Numbered from the stretch's first letter, positions 14,904 through 23,988 are shown. The stretch is DNA of 37,200 nucleotides from Mesorhizobium loti (GCF_001510895.1 NZ_LPWA01000139.1:1-37200); one strand, 5' to 3'. The notes: a model not told the origin generated them from the sequence alone. Numbers and translations are program-made.

Positions 14904-15967
14904 CCCGGCTTAGGGAGCGCATTGTCGACCTGATCGGCGCAGTAGGGCCGATCCCGGTCAGCGAATATATGGCGCTCTGCCTGTTCGACCCTAAGGACGG
15001 CTATTACACGACACGCGAGCCCTTCGGCGCTGCCGGCGATTTCGTCACCGCGCCGGAGATCAGCCAGATGTTTGGCGAGCTTGTCGCCGTCTGGCTTTAC
15101 CAGGCCTGGCAGGGCGCCGGCCGGCCGCTTCCCGCTACCTTCGCCGAGATCGGCCCCGGTCGCGGCACGCTGATGAAGGACATGCTGCGCACCTGGTCGC
15201 GGCTCGACCCCGCGCTTGCCGCCGGCGCGTCCTTTGCCATGATCGAGACCAGTCCGCGCCTAGCCAAAATCCAGAAAGAGACGCTGGCCGGCCAGAGTGC
15301 AGCCCTCGCCTGGCACCAGACCATCGACGCGCTGCCGCAACAGCCGCTTTTCATCGTCGGCAACGAGCTGTTCGACGCGGTGCCGATCCGCCAGTTCGTC
15401 TATGTCGGCGCAGGCTGGCGCGAGCGCATGGTCGGCCTCGACGATGCCGACAATCTCCATTTCTTCGCCGGCGCCGGCTCTGTCGACCCGGCGTTGCTGC
15501 CGGCTGGCGCGGCAGACGCGCCGCAAGGCGCGATCGCCGAGGTAGCGCCGGCCCGCGCGGCGCTGATGGCGGCGATTGCCGAGCGCATCGCCGGCCACGG
15601 CGGCGCCGGGCTCTTCATCGACTATGGCCATCTTCAGCCGGGCATCGGCGACACCTTGCAGGCCTTGCGCAGGCACGATCACGAAGACGTGCTGGCCAAT
15701 CCCGGCGAAGCCGATCTCACCGCCCATGTGGACTTCTCCGCCCTGGCCGCAAGCGCCCGGGCGCACGGCCTCGATGCGGAACTGACCACGCAGGGCGAGT
15801 TCCTGCTCGGCATGGGCCTGCTCGAGCGCGCCGGCTCACTCGGCGCCAAGGCGGATGACGGCGAGCGTCAGGCCATTTCCGACGCGGTCGAACGCCTCGC
15901 CGGGCCCGATGCGATGGGCGAGCTGTTCAAGGTGATGAAGATCGTGCCGGCGGCGAAAACCGGCTGA
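14900..15967 (+). CDS. MidA/NDUFAF7-type SAM-dependent methyltransferase
   Basis: A 355-residue class I methyltransferase (formerly DUF185). Conserved elements: SEYMALCLFDPKDGYYTT near the N-terminus, GDFVTAPEISQMFGELVAVW, the SAM-binding FAEIGPGRGTLMKDMLR, FIVGNELFDAVPIRQF, and FIDYGHLQPG. The mitochondrial member NDUFAF7 dimethylates an arginine of complex I subunit NDUFS2 and helps complex I assembly; the bacterial enzyme is presumed to act on the equivalent subunit, which is not tested here. It overlaps lgt by four bases and lies upstream of pgeF, an order I recall as common in Rhizobiales. The frame is intact. Confidence 0.92.
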   Translation: MTRLRERIVDLIGAVGPIPVSEYMALCLFDPKDGYYTTREPFGAAGDFVTAPEISQMFGELVAVWLYQAWQGAGRPLPATFAEIGPGRGTLMKDMLRTWSRLDPALAAGASFAMIETSPRLAKIQKETLAGQSAALAWHQTIDALPQQPLFIVGNELFDAVPIRQFVYVGAGWRERMVGLDDADNLHFFAGAGSVDPALLPAGAADAPQGAIAEVAPARAALMAAIAERIAGHGGAGLFIDYGHLQPGIGDTLQALRRHDHEDVLANPGEADLTAHVDFSALAASARAHGLDAELTTQGEFLLGMGLLERAGSLGAKADDGERQAISDAVERLAGPDAMGELFKVMKIVPAAKTG

Positions 15968-16072
15968 CATCGGCAGGCAATCCGTGCAAGCTGGTCCAGC
16001 CACTTTGCCTGCTTCTCCCACTCGCCGAACTTCACCTTGACGAAATCGCCCGCGCAGACAACAAACCCATCC

Positions 16073-16860
16073 ATGCTGAATCAGACCAGACCCGATCCAG
16101 TACGCTCGCCCCTCCTGGAGAAGGCGCAAGGCATCCGTCACGGTTATTTCACCCGCATCGGCGGCGTCTCCAGCGGCATCTACCAGGGCCTCAACATTGG
16201 CACCGGCTCCAGTGACGACCAGACGCTGGTCGCCGAGAACCGTCGCCGCGTCGCCGACTGGATGGGCGTGCCGGCGGATCATCTCCTCACCGCGCACCAA
16301 GTCCATTCCCCCGACGTCGTCATCGCCAGGGAGCCTTTCGCAGGCCCTCGCCCCAAGGCCGATGCCGTCATCACCGACCGGCCAGGCATCGCTGTCGGCG
16401 CCTCGACGGCCGATTGCGGGCCGGTCCTGTTTGCCGACCCCGAGGCTCGTGTGATCGGCGCGGCCCATGCCGGCTGGAAAGGCGCCTTCACCGGCGTGCT
16501 CGAAAACACCGTTGCCGCGATGGAGGGCCTCGCGCCCGCCGTGACCGTATCGTCGCCGTGCTCGGTCCCTCCATCGGGCCAGACAATTACGAGGTCGGAC
16601 CCGAATTCGTCGCCCGCTTCGTCGAGGCCGACGCTGCCAATCAGCGCTATTTCAGGTCGTCGGTGAATCCCGGCCACTCGATGTTCGATCTCAACCAATA
16701 TACGGTCGACCGGCTGTGCAAGGCCGGCGTGACCGCCGAAGGGCTCGGCCGCTGCACTTATGCGGAAGAAGACCTTTTCTATTCCTACCGGCGCACCACC
16801 CACCGCAAGGAAGCGGATTACGGGCGCCAGGTTTCGGCAATCGTTCTGGAGAGAAAGTAA
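16073..16860 (+). CDS. pgeF: PgeF/YfiH family (laccase-like) protein, frameshifted
   Basis: About 262 residues of the multicopper-polyphenol-oxidase-like family, now known as a peptidoglycan editing factor that hydrolyses misincorporated L-Ser at muropeptides. Seen: GYFTRIGGVSSGIYQGLNIG, DHLLTAHQVHSPDVV, STADCGPVLF and GAAHAGWKGAFTGVL, holding the His, Cys and His of the metal site. The frame breaks near 16530; restoring one G gives EGLGARRDRIVAVLGPSIG and continues to RRTTHRKEADYGRQ. The start at 16073 lacks a good ribosome site; upstream alternatives (TTG at 16037) are no better. The stop TAA overlaps the ATG of the next gene. Conservation across the break favours a missing base in the data. 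Confidence 0.87.
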
Positions 16861-18011
16861 TGGCGCTGCATTTCGAACGTTCTGAATTCGACGCGCGGCG
16901 CGACCGGCTGCTGATCGAAATGGCCGAGAAGAAGCTCGACGCCGTGCTCCTGTTCGCGCAGGAGAGCATGTACTGGCTGACCGGCTACGACACGTTCGGC
17001 TTCTGCTTCTTCCAATGCCTGGTGGTGAGGGCCGACGGCTCGATGGTGCTGCTCACCCGCTCGGCCGATTTGAGACAAGCGCGCCACACCTCGACCATCG
17101 AGAACATCGTTCTGTGGACCGATCGCGACGGCGCCAATCCCGCGATCGACCTGCGTAACCTGCTCAACGATCTCGATCTGCTCGGCGCCCGTATCGGCGT
17201 CGAATACGACACCCATGGCCTGACGGCCTACAATGGCCGCCGCGTGGATGAGCAGCTGCAGACCTTCGGCCAGATCGCCGATGCCTCCGGCATCGTCGGC
17301 CGGCTGCGCCTCTTCAAGAGTCCGGCCGAGGTCGCCAGGGCGGAAAAAGCCGCAAGCCTCGCCGACGATGCGCTCGACGCCGCGTTGCCGCTGATCAAGC
17401 AAGGCGGCGACGAGGCGCTCATCCTTGCCGCCATGCAGGGAGCGATTTTCGCCGGTGGCGGCGACTATCCCGCCAACGAATTCATCATCGGCTCCGGCGC
17501 CGATGCCCTGCTCTGCCGCTATAAGGCCGGGCGCCGCAAGCTCACCAAGAACGACCAGCTGACGCTCGAATGGGCGGGCGTCTTCCATCACTATCACGCG
17601 GCGATGATGCGCACGGTTTTGACCGGCAAGGTCTCGAAGCGCCACCAGGAACTGTTCGACGCTTCACGCGCCGCGCTGCTTGCCGTCGAGAAGGCGATGA
17701 CGCCGGGCAACACCTTCGGCGACGTCTTCGACGCGCATGCCCGCACGCTCGAAGCGCACAATCTGACCAAGCACCGGCTGAACGCCTGCGGCTATTCGCT
17801 CGGCGCCCGCTTCACGCCGTCCTGGATGGACATGCCAATGTTCTACCAGGGCAATCCCGAGCCGATCGCGCCCAACATGACGTTGTTCGCGCACATGATC
17901 ATCATGGATTCGGAGACCGAGACGGCGATGACGCTCGGCCGCACCTACCTCACCACGGAATCGGCGCCGAAGCCGCTCTCCCGCCATGATCTCGACTTGA
18001 TCGTACAGTGA
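16860..18011 (+). CDS. M24 (pita-bread fold) protein lacking metal ligands
   Basis: A 383-residue protein with an N-terminal creatinase/prolidase domain (LLFAQESMYWLTGYDTFGFC) and a C-terminal M24 catalytic domain. The five metal ligands of aminopeptidase P and prolidase appear to be missing: the Asp/Asp region reads LEWAGVFHHYHAAMMRT, the His region CGYSLGARFTPSW, and the two Glu positions LFAHMIIMD and AMTLGRTYLTTE. The pattern resembles the metal-free creatinase and ectoine hydrolase (DoeA) group more than true peptidases. Hydrolysis of a small C-N bond substrate is therefore a better guess than dipeptidase activity. The ATG overlaps the pgeF stop (TAATG), with GGAGAG upstream. Likely cotranscribed with lgt-midA-pgeF. 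Confidence 0.88.
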   Translation: MALHFERSEFDARRDRLLIEMAEKKLDAVLLFAQESMYWLTGYDTFGFCFFQCLVVRADGSMVLLTRSADLRQARHTSTIENIVLWTDRDGANPAIDLRNLLNDLDLLGARIGVEYDTHGLTAYNGRRVDEQLQTFGQIADASGIVGRLRLFKSPAEVARAEKAASLADDALDAALPLIKQGGDEALILAAMQGAIFAGGGDYPANEFIIGSGADALLCRYKAGRRKLTKNDQLTLEWAGVFHHYHAAMMRTVLTGKVSKRHQELFDASRAALLAVEKAMTPGNTFGDVFDAHARTLEAHNLTKHRLNACGYSLGARFTPSWMDMPMFYQGNPEPIAPNMTLFAHMIIMDSETETAMTLGRTYLTTESAPKPLSRHDLDLIVQ

Positions 18012-18065
18012 ATCCATAATGGTTGGTTCACGCGGGGGCGTCGCCACCAGGGAGTTTTCGGGCAA

Positions 18066-18671
18066 ATGAGACGATCGCAGGTGACGACCGTGTCATTGCT
18101 TGCAGCGCTGGCGCTCACCGCCTGCACCAACGCCAAGGACGTGTTGGAGCCTTCGGCCATCACCCCGCCGGCGAGTTCGGCCCAGTCCTTGCCTGCCACA
18201 CAAGGGACGTCGGCCACCACATCTCCGACGACGACATCGCCAGCCCCCGCACCGACGGCTTCGACACCCGCCACGCCGGCTCAGACCGCCGCCCTTGCCA
18301 AGACCCGGCTGCAGGTGGCGCCGATCGTCGGCGCCTCAGTGGAGGCCGCAGCACCCCTGACGGCGGAACTGCAGGCGCGCGCCAGGCAGCGCGGCGTCAC
18401 GCTTGTCGGCAGCACCGACCAGACGGCAACGCACGTGCTGAAGGGCTATTTTTCGACGATGTCCGAAGGCAAGGACACCACTGTCATCTATGTCTGGGAC
18501 GTCTACGACCCGTCGGGCAACCGCCTGCATCGCATCAACGGCCAGCAGAAGGCGCCTTCCGTCGGCAGCAGCGAGGGTTGGCAGGCCGTTGCGCCCGCGA
18601 CCATGCAGGCGATCGCTGATCAGACCATCGACCAGTTCACCGCCTGGCTCGGCAGCGGTGGCGCCGGTTAG
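18066..18671 (+). CDS. Putative lipoprotein upstream of prs
   Basis: A 201-residue predicted lipoprotein: basic start MRRSQVTTVS, hydrophobic LLAALALTAC with lipobox Cys20, then a low-complexity Pro/Thr/Ser/Ala linker (about 30-75) that would span the periplasm, and a folded C-terminal domain of about 120 residues (KTRLQVAPIVGASVEAAAPL ... VLKGYFSTMSEGKDTTVIYV ... QKAPSVGSSEGWQAVAP). I cannot name the domain; the alternating strands and the WDVYDPSGNRLHRI segment suggest a small beta-rich periplasmic domain. GGGAG precedes the ATG. It follows the M24 gene by 54 bases and precedes prs by 165 bases. Confidence 0.82.
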   Translation: MRRSQVTTVSLLAALALTACTNAKDVLEPSAITPPASSAQSLPATQGTSATTSPTTTSPAPAPTASTPATPAQTAALAKTRLQVAPIVGASVEAAAPLTAELQARARQRGVTLVGSTDQTATHVLKGYFSTMSEGKDTTVIYVWDVYDPSGNRLHRINGQQKAPSVGSSEGWQAVAPATMQAIADQTIDQFTAWLGSGGAG

Positions 18672-18836
18672 AGCGACCTGTTGTGTTGCCGGCTTGCGAT
18701 GCCGACGGCCTTTGTTGCGCCTTGTCGAAGGAATCCCGATCACGAGGCTTGCAATACCGGCGCGGGCCGCTAAAAGCCCGCATAAACGGCTCCTGAGAGT
18801 CTATCCGGTGTCTCCATCCTTCACCAGGAACGGTGC

Positions 18837-19772
18837 ATGAAGCTTTTCGCGGGCAATTCCAACAGGGTGCTGGCCGAAGCGGTCGCTCGCTATCTAAACA
18901 TCCCGCTGGGTAAGGCCAGCGTCAGGCGCTTCGCCGACCAGGAGATCTTCGTCGAGATCCAGGAAAACGTGCGCGGCGAGGATGTCTTCATCCTGCAGTC
19001 GACCTCATATCCGACCAATGACCATCTGATGGAACTGCTCATCATGATGGACGCCTTCATGCGCTCCTCCGCTCGGCGCATCACGGCGGTGATCCCCTAT
19101 TTCGGCTACGCCAGGCAGGATCGCCGCGCCTCCGGCCGCACACCGATCTCGGCCAAGCTCGTCGCCAACATGATCACCCGCGCCGGCGCCGACCGTGTGC
19201 TGACGCTCGACCTGCATGCCGGCCAGATCCAGGGTTTCTTCGACATACCGACCGACAATCTGTTCTCGGTGCCGGTGATGGCACGCGACGTGAAGGCGAA
19301 ATACAAGCAGCTCGGCAACGTCGTCGTCGTGTCGCCCGACATCGGCGGCGTCGTGCGGGCACGCGCGCTTGCAAAACGCTTCGATGCGCAACTGGCCATC
19401 GTCGACAAACGCCGCGAGCGCCCCGGCGAATCCGAAGTCATGAACATCATCGGCGCCGTCGCCGGCAAGGATTGCCTCTTGATCGACGACATCGTAGATT
19501 CCGGCGGCACGCTCTGCAACGCGGCCGAAGCGCTGCTCGCCAATGGCGCGACCAGCGTCACCGCCTACATCACCCACGGCGTGCTCTCGGGCGGCGCGGT
19601 GGCCCGCATCGCCGGCTCGAAGCTGCAGGAATTGGTGATCACCGATTCCATCCAGCCGAGCCAGGCCGTGCTCGATGCGCCCAACATCCGCGTCATCTCG
19701 ATCGCCGACCTGATGGGCGAGGCGATCTCGCGCACGGCTACCGAGGAATCGGTCTCGAGCCTGTTCGATTAA
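18837..19772 (+). CDS. prs: Ribose-phosphate pyrophosphokinase
   Basis: A 311-residue PRPP synthetase, making phosphoribosyl pyrophosphate from ribose-5-phosphate and ATP for purine, pyrimidine, histidine, tryptophan and NAD synthesis. Visible: MKLFAGNSNRVLAEAVARYL, the ATP-site DQEIFVEIQENVRGEDVF, PYFGYARQDRR, the metal-binding TLDLHAGQIQGFFDIPTDNL, and the PRPP loop LLIDDIVDSGGTLCNAAEAL. CAGGAAC lies ahead of the ATG. Length and all motifs are standard. Its stop overlaps that of the convergent AraC-type gene: the four bases TTAA at 19769-19772 serve as stop codon on both strands. Confidence 0.97.
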   Translation: MKLFAGNSNRVLAEAVARYLNIPLGKASVRRFADQEIFVEIQENVRGEDVFILQSTSYPTNDHLMELLIMMDAFMRSSARRITAVIPYFGYARQDRRASGRTPISAKLVANMITRAGADRVLTLDLHAGQIQGFFDIPTDNLFSVPVMARDVKAKYKQLGNVVVVSPDIGGVVRARALAKRFDAQLAIVDKRRERPGESEVMNIIGAVAGKDCLLIDDIVDSGGTLCNAAEALLANGATSVTAYITHGVLSGGAVARIAGSKLQELVITDSIQPSQAVLDAPNIRVISIADLMGEAISRTATEESVSSLFD

Positions 19773-20701
19773 ACCGCGGCGGCCCGGCCTGGGCTGCTCA
19801 ACCGTTTTATCCCCTCGCCCGCCTCGCGCGCGCCACGCATATAGCCGCGCGGCGATGTCCCAAGCATGCGCTTGAACATGGTGATGAAGGCCGGCACGCT
19901 TTCATAGCCGAGGTCGAGCGCCACCCTGGTGATCGGCTCGCCATCGGCAAGCCTGGGCAGCGCCGCGAACAGGCAGGCCTGTTGGCGCCAGGTCGACAGC
20001 GACAGCCCGGTCTGGCGATGGAAGGCGCGGGTGAACGAGCGCCGGCTCATGCCCGCGGCGTCCGCCCATTCATCGATCGTCGCATGCGGCGAAGGCGCGG
20101 CCACGAAGCGCCGGCAGAGCGCCGCAAGCTTCGGATCCGACGGGAAAGGCAGGCCGAGCGGCCGTTCCGGCAGGTTCGGGATCTCGTGCAGCAAAAGCCC
20201 CATGATCAGCCCGGCGCGCCCTTCGAGCTCGCCGCCCTGCGGCAGCTTCTCCGATTCGACGATCAGGCTGTGCATCAATTCGGTGATGCCGACGACGCGC
20301 AAACCCTCCGGCAGGCCGGGAATGGCATCCGGCACGACATAGACCGAGCGCATCGAGACATCGCCGAGCATCTCGACGGAATGCTCGATGCCGGCCGGTA
20401 TCCACATCGCATGGTCCGGCGGCACCATCCAGCGGCCGTGCTTTGTCGTCACCAGCACGACGCCGACCAGCGCATGCAGCAGCTGGCTGCGGTTGTGGCG
20501 GTGCCGCGGCACATGGTAGCCGTCCGGATATTCGGTCGGCAGCGCGACCGCCGGTCCGACCGCCTCTTCCAGCCATTGCCAGCGGCTTTCGTGCAGCCGC
20601 CCAAGCTCGGCGGCGTCACCCCTGAATATTTCCCGGCCATGCGGCATCGGATGTGGCCCACTTGCGAAACTATTGGACCAAACCACGAAAGAAGTCGCCA
20701 T
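19769..20701 (-). CDS. AraC-family transcriptional regulator with cupin domain
   Basis: A 310-residue regulator. The N-terminal half is a cupin-like ligand domain (GYHVPRHRHNRSQLLHALVG, MVPPDHAMWIPAGIEHSV); the C-terminal half has two helix-turn-helix units (IDEWADAAGMSRRSFTRAFH and ITRVALDLGYESVPAFITMF) ending with the usual GTSPRGYMR. The start is uncertain: 20701 is the first ATG, 20647 an alternative, and neither has a ribosome site. TATAAT on the minus strand at 20710-20715 would place transcription almost at the first ATG, so a leaderless message is possible. Divergent from the Fsr-like efflux gene, with 73 bases shared, which makes that gene its likely target. Confidence 0.87.
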   Translation of the reverse strand: MATSFVVWSNSFASGPHPMPHGREIFRGDAAELGRLHESRWQWLEEAVGPAVALPTEYPDGYHVPRHRHNRSQLLHALVGVVLVTTKHGRWMVPPDHAMWIPAGIEHSVEMLGDVSMRSVYVVPDAIPGLPEGLRVVGITELMHSLIVESEKLPQGGELEGRAGLIMGLLLHEIPNLPERPLGLPFPSDPKLAALCRRFVAAPSPHATIDEWADAAGMSRRSFTRAFHRQTGLSLSTWRQQACLFAALPRLADGEPITRVALDLGYESVPAFITMFKRMLGTSPRGYMRGAREAGEGIKRLSSPGRAAAV

Positions 20702-20774
20702 TCAAGCCGATTATAAGGCAAGCGTCCGATAAGACTGCCGCGGTTCGCCGCCAAAAAGACCACGGAGCATTGCC

Positions 20775-22004
20775 TTGACCGATACGACCGCCACCGCCGT
20801 CGCTGCCCCGGCGCCGGCCAGCCACCCCTCGGCGCAAGCGACGGCCTTCAACGTCATTCTTGCGGTGAGCTTCTGCCACTGCGTCAACGACATCATGCAG
20901 TCGCTGCTTTCGGCCATCTATCCGCTGCTCAAGGACAATTACGGTCTCGATTTCTGGCAGATCGGCCTTTTGACCTTCACCTTCCAGGTGACGGCCTCGC
21001 TGCTGCAGCCGGTGATCGGCATGGTCACCGACAAGCGGCCGATGCCCTATTCCTTGCCTTGGGGCATGGCCTCGTCGCTGGTCGGGCTGGAGGTGCTCGC
21101 TCATGCCGGTCATTACTGGCTGCTCTTGATCGGCGCCTCGCTGATCGGCATCGGCTCGGCGATCTTCCATCCGGAATCCTCGCGCATCGCCCGCTTCGCT
21201 TCCGGCGGCCGCTTCGGCCTGGCCCAGTCGCTGTTCCAGGTCGGCGGCAATTTCGGCCAGGCGATGGGGCCGCTGCTCGCCGCCTTCATCGTCGTGCCGT
21301 TCGGCCAGACCAGCATTTCCTGGTTCGCCGTCGGCTCGCTGATCGGCATCATCGTTTTGTGGCAGGTCGGCGGCTGGTACAGCCGGCTGCGCGCCTCCAT
21401 GGCCACCCGCAAGCAGACGGCCCACGTCTCGCCTTTCTCACGCCGCAGGGTGATGAGCGCGCTGGCTGTGCTGACGCTGCTCGTCCTGAGCAAGAACGCC
21501 TATATCGCCAGTCTCGCCAGCTACTACACCTTCTATTCGATCCATAAGTTCGGTGTTTCGGTGCAGATGTCGCAGGTGATGCTCTTCCTGTTCCTCGGTG
21601 CTTCGGCGCTCGGCATCCTGCTCGGCGGCCCGTTCGGCGACCGTTACGGACAGAAGGCGATGATCTGGTTCTCGATCGTCGGCGTGCTGCCGTTCACGCT
21701 GGCGCTGCCCTACGCCAATCTGGAATGGACGATGGTGCTCACCGTGCTGATCGGCCTCATCCTGTCGTCGGCCTTCTCCAACATCGTCGTCTTCGCGCAG
21801 GAGCTAATCCCCGGCCGCGTCGGCATGATCGCCGGCATCTTCTTCGGCTTCGCCTTCGGCATGGGCGGCATCGCCGCCGCGGTACTCGGCGTCGTCGCCG
21901 ACATGAAGGGTATCGACTTCGTCTTCCAGATCTGCTCGTACCTGCCTTTCCTCGGCCTGCTGACGGTGTTCCTGCCGAACATGAAGGAAGCCCGGAAGGC
22001 CTGA
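20775..22004 (+). CDS. fsr: MFS efflux protein, fosmidomycin-resistance (Fsr) type
   Basis: A 409-residue, roughly 12-span major facilitator. Family landmarks are SFCHCVNDIMQSLLSAIYP in the first span, LDFWQIGLLTFTFQVTASLL, PVIGMVTDKRP (loop 2-3), GIGSAIFHPESSRIARFASG, and FGDRYGQKAMIWFS in the second half. These match the Fsr group, exporters of fosmidomycin and other compounds. The start is TTG at 20775, with GGAG nine bases upstream; the N-terminal Ala/Pro/Thr-rich tail is cytoplasmic. It is divergent from an AraC-type regulator, a common arrangement for regulated efflux. Natural substrate is unknown. Confidence 0.9.
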   Translation: MTDTTATAVAAPAPASHPSAQATAFNVILAVSFCHCVNDIMQSLLSAIYPLLKDNYGLDFWQIGLLTFTFQVTASLLQPVIGMVTDKRPMPYSLPWGMASSLVGLEVLAHAGHYWLLLIGASLIGIGSAIFHPESSRIARFASGGRFGLAQSLFQVGGNFGQAMGPLLAAFIVVPFGQTSISWFAVGSLIGIIVLWQVGGWYSRLRASMATRKQTAHVSPFSRRRVMSALAVLTLLVLSKNAYIASLASYYTFYSIHKFGVSVQMSQVMLFLFLGASALGILLGGPFGDRYGQKAMIWFSIVGVLPFTLALPYANLEWTMVLTVLIGLILSSAFSNIVVFAQELIPGRVGMIAGIFFGFAFGMGGIAAAVLGVVADMKGIDFVFQICSYLPFLGLLTVFLPNMKEARKA

Positions 22005-22201
22005 TTTGCGAGCCAGATAGTCCGCTGCCTTCGGCACCAAAGGCTAACGCCGGATCCGACCGCGAAGGTTTCAGATCCGGTGGTGGCCTCAGGATAGTTT
22101 TTTTCGATGGCTGACATCAGAAGTTGGATTGCCGGGCGTCTTGAAGGTTGAACGACCTCGGGCGCATATTCGGGATTATCCAGTCATGAGGGTACTTCAT
22201 C

Positions 22202-22951
22202 ATGTCCAGGCTGAAGGGCAAGGCCACACTGATCACCGGCGGCACCAGCGGCATCGGCCTGGTGACGGCGCGCCGCTTTATCGAGGAAGGCGCGCGTGTT
22301 GCCATCACCGGCAGCAACGAGGGGCGTCTGGAAGAGGCCCGCAAGACCTTGGGTGGCGATGTGGTCGCCATCGCTGCCGATGCGGGAGATGTAGCAGCCC
22401 AGACCGAAATCGCCCGTCGGATCGAAGCAGCGTTCGGTAAGCTCGACGCCGTCTTCGTCAACGCCGGCATCGCCGATCTGCGCCCGCTCGACGCTTGGAC
22501 CGAAGCTGCGTTCGACAGGAGCGTCGATGTCGACCTCAAGGGCCCGTACTTCCTGGTCAAGGCGCTCGTGCCGCTGCTATCGAACCCGTCGTCGATCATC
22601 CTGAGCGGCTCGGTCAACGCGCACATGGGAATGGCCGGCACGCATGTCTATTCGCTGGCCAAGGCCGGCTTGATCTCGCTGGCGCGAACACTCTCGGGTG
22701 AGCTGATAGGACGCGGCATTCGCGCCAATGCGATCAGCCCCGGTCCGATCGATACGCCGCTCAACGACAAGCTCGGGCTGGATCCCGAGGCAGCGAAAGC
22801 TCGCGCGAAAGCCGTGGTCGGCCTGGTGCCGGCGGGCCGTTTCGGAACGGCCGAGGAGATCGCCAACGCGGTGGTGTTCCTTGCCTCGGACGAATGCCCT
22901 TTCATGGTCGGCTCGGAAATGCTGATCGACGGCGGGCTGAGTATTCTCTGA
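22202..22951 (+). CDS. Short-chain dehydrogenase/reductase
   Basis: A 249-residue classical SDR. The Rossmann motif TGGTSGIG, the NAG motif (VFVNAGIADL), the catalytic Ser (SIILSGSVNA) and the YSLAK pair (Tyr and Lys) are all intact, followed by NAISPGPIDTP and the C-terminal GSEMLIDGG. The residue after strand 2 (ITGSNEGR) suits NADP rather than NAD, but cofactor choice is a guess. GAGGG precedes the ATG. Substrate is unknown; this subgroup is often annotated as a glucose or 3-oxoacyl-ACP reductase without evidence. It is convergent with the hydrolase gene across a shared terminator, and about 200 bases separate it from the Fsr gene. Confidence 0.92.
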   Translation: MSRLKGKATLITGGTSGIGLVTARRFIEEGARVAITGSNEGRLEEARKTLGGDVVAIAADAGDVAAQTEIARRIEAAFGKLDAVFVNAGIADLRPLDAWTEAAFDRSVDVDLKGPYFLVKALVPLLSNPSSIILSGSVNAHMGMAGTHVYSLAKAGLISLARTLSGELIGRGIRANAISPGPIDTPLNDKLGLDPEAAKARAKAVVGLVPAGRFGTAEEIANAVVFLASDECPFMVGSEMLIDGGLSIL

Positions 22952-22972
22952 AGCCGTCGATGAGCCATGGTG

Positions 22973-23004
22973 AGCACCCGCAATCAGGCGGGTGCTTCGT
23001 GTTT
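22973..23004. terminator. Terminator between SDR and hydrolase genes
   Basis: AGCACCCGC (22973-22981) pairs perfectly with GCGGGTGCT (22988-22996), then TCGTGTTTT on the plus strand. It lies between convergent genes and may act mainly for the SDR. Confidence 0.75.
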
Positions 23005-23017
23005 TCGGCTACCAACC

Positions 23018-23874
23018 TCAGGCCTTGAAGAAGGCCAGGAGGTCGGCGTTGATCACGTCCGCATGGGTCGTGGCCATGCCGTGCGGCAAGCCTTGTAGAC
23101 CTTGAACTCGCCCTTCTTGAGCAGCTTGATCGAAAGCAGCGCCGAGTCGGCGATCGGCACGATCTGGTCGTCGTCGCCGTGCATGACCAGCACCGGCACG
23201 TCGATCTTCTTCAGGTCCTCGGTGAAGTCGGTTTCCGAGAACGCCTTGATGCAGTCGTAATGCGCCTTGGCGCCGCCCATCATGCCCTGGCGCCACCAAT
23301 TGTCGACGACACCTTCCGACACCGTCGCGCCGGGACGATTGAAGCCATAGAACGGGCCGGCCGGGACATCCCGGTATAGCTGGGCGCGGTTGGCCGCCAC
23401 GCCGGAACGAAAACCGTCGAACACCTCGATCGGCAGGCCGCCGGGATTGGCCGCGGTCTTGAGCATGATCGGCGGCACCGCCCCGATCAGCACCGCCTTG
23501 GCGACGCGACCGCCGGAGCCGTATTGCGCGACATAGCGCGCCACTTCACCGCCGCCGGTCGAATGGCCGACATGGATGGCATCCTTGAGGTCCAGATGCG
23601 CGGTAAGCGCCGCCACATCGGCGGCATAGGTATCCATCTCATTGCCGGTGTCCGTCTGGCTCGAGCGGCCATGGCCGCGGCGGTCATGCGCGATGACCCG
23701 GTAGCCCTTCGAGAGGAAGAACAGCATCTGGGCGTCCCAGTCGTCGCTGCTCAGCGGCCAGCCATGGTGGAAGACGATCGGCTGACCGGTCCCCCAGTCC
23801 TTGTAGTAGATCTGCGTTCCGTCCTTGGTGGTGATCGTGCCGCTGCCTGAGCCCGACTTGGTCTGCGAGGTCAT
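23018..23874 (-). CDS. Alpha/beta hydrolase, cofactor-free haloperoxidase type (frameshifted)
   Basis: About 285 residues of the non-heme chloroperoxidase/esterase group. The oxyanion segment VFHHGWPLSSDDW, nucleophile elbow GHSTGG (Ser105), acid VMHGDDDQIVP and the histidine of GLPHGMATTHADV are all present. Such enzymes are esterases with perhydrolase activity, forming peracids from carboxylic acids and peroxide. The frame breaks near 23091; adding one G gives FKVYKGLPHGMATTHADV and a normal end LLAFFKA. The start at 23874 has AAGGAG just ahead. The gene is divergent from an OhrR-like peroxide-sensing regulator, and the 120-base gap carries two inverted copies of a composite operator, so control by that regulator is likely. 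Confidence 0.88.
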
Positions 23875-23893
23875 CTCAATCTCCTTCGGTTGA

Positions 23894-23918
23894 TACCACG
23901 ATAAACAATATCGCGATA
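23894..23918. promoter_or_regulatory. Composite operator, copy 1 (hydrolase side)
   Basis: ACCACGA (23895-23901), a seven-base gap, then the palindrome TATCGCGATA (23909-23918). It lies 20-45 bases upstream of the hydrolase start codon. Copy 2 has the same two parts and the same gap in inverted orientation. Confidence 0.7.
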
Positions 23919-23963
23919 ACCACATTCCTAGCGAAGCACTGCGCCCTTGTCCATAAAAAAATG

Positions 23964-23988
23964 TATCGCGATATCATTTTTCGTGGTA
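23964..23988. promoter_or_regulatory. Composite operator, copy 2 (regulator side)
   Basis: TATCGCGATA (23964-23973), a seven-base gap, then TCGTGGT (23981-23987), the mirror image of copy 1. It lies 35-60 bases upstream of the preferred GTG start of the OhrR-like gene, a position suited to autorepression. Confidence 0.7.

Noticed and set aside
15868..16074. 68-codon minus-strand frame overlapping the end of midA and the start of pgeF
   Set aside because: The first 35 residues look moderately protein-like, but the rest is antisense to the conserved end of midA, and no family is recognised. A non-coding gap of only 105 bases explains the openness by chance.
22051..22104. Terminator after the Fsr-like gene
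   Set aside because: CCGGATC and GATCCGG can pair, but the loop is long and the T-run lies about 20 bases further on, so it is not a convincing intrinsic terminator.
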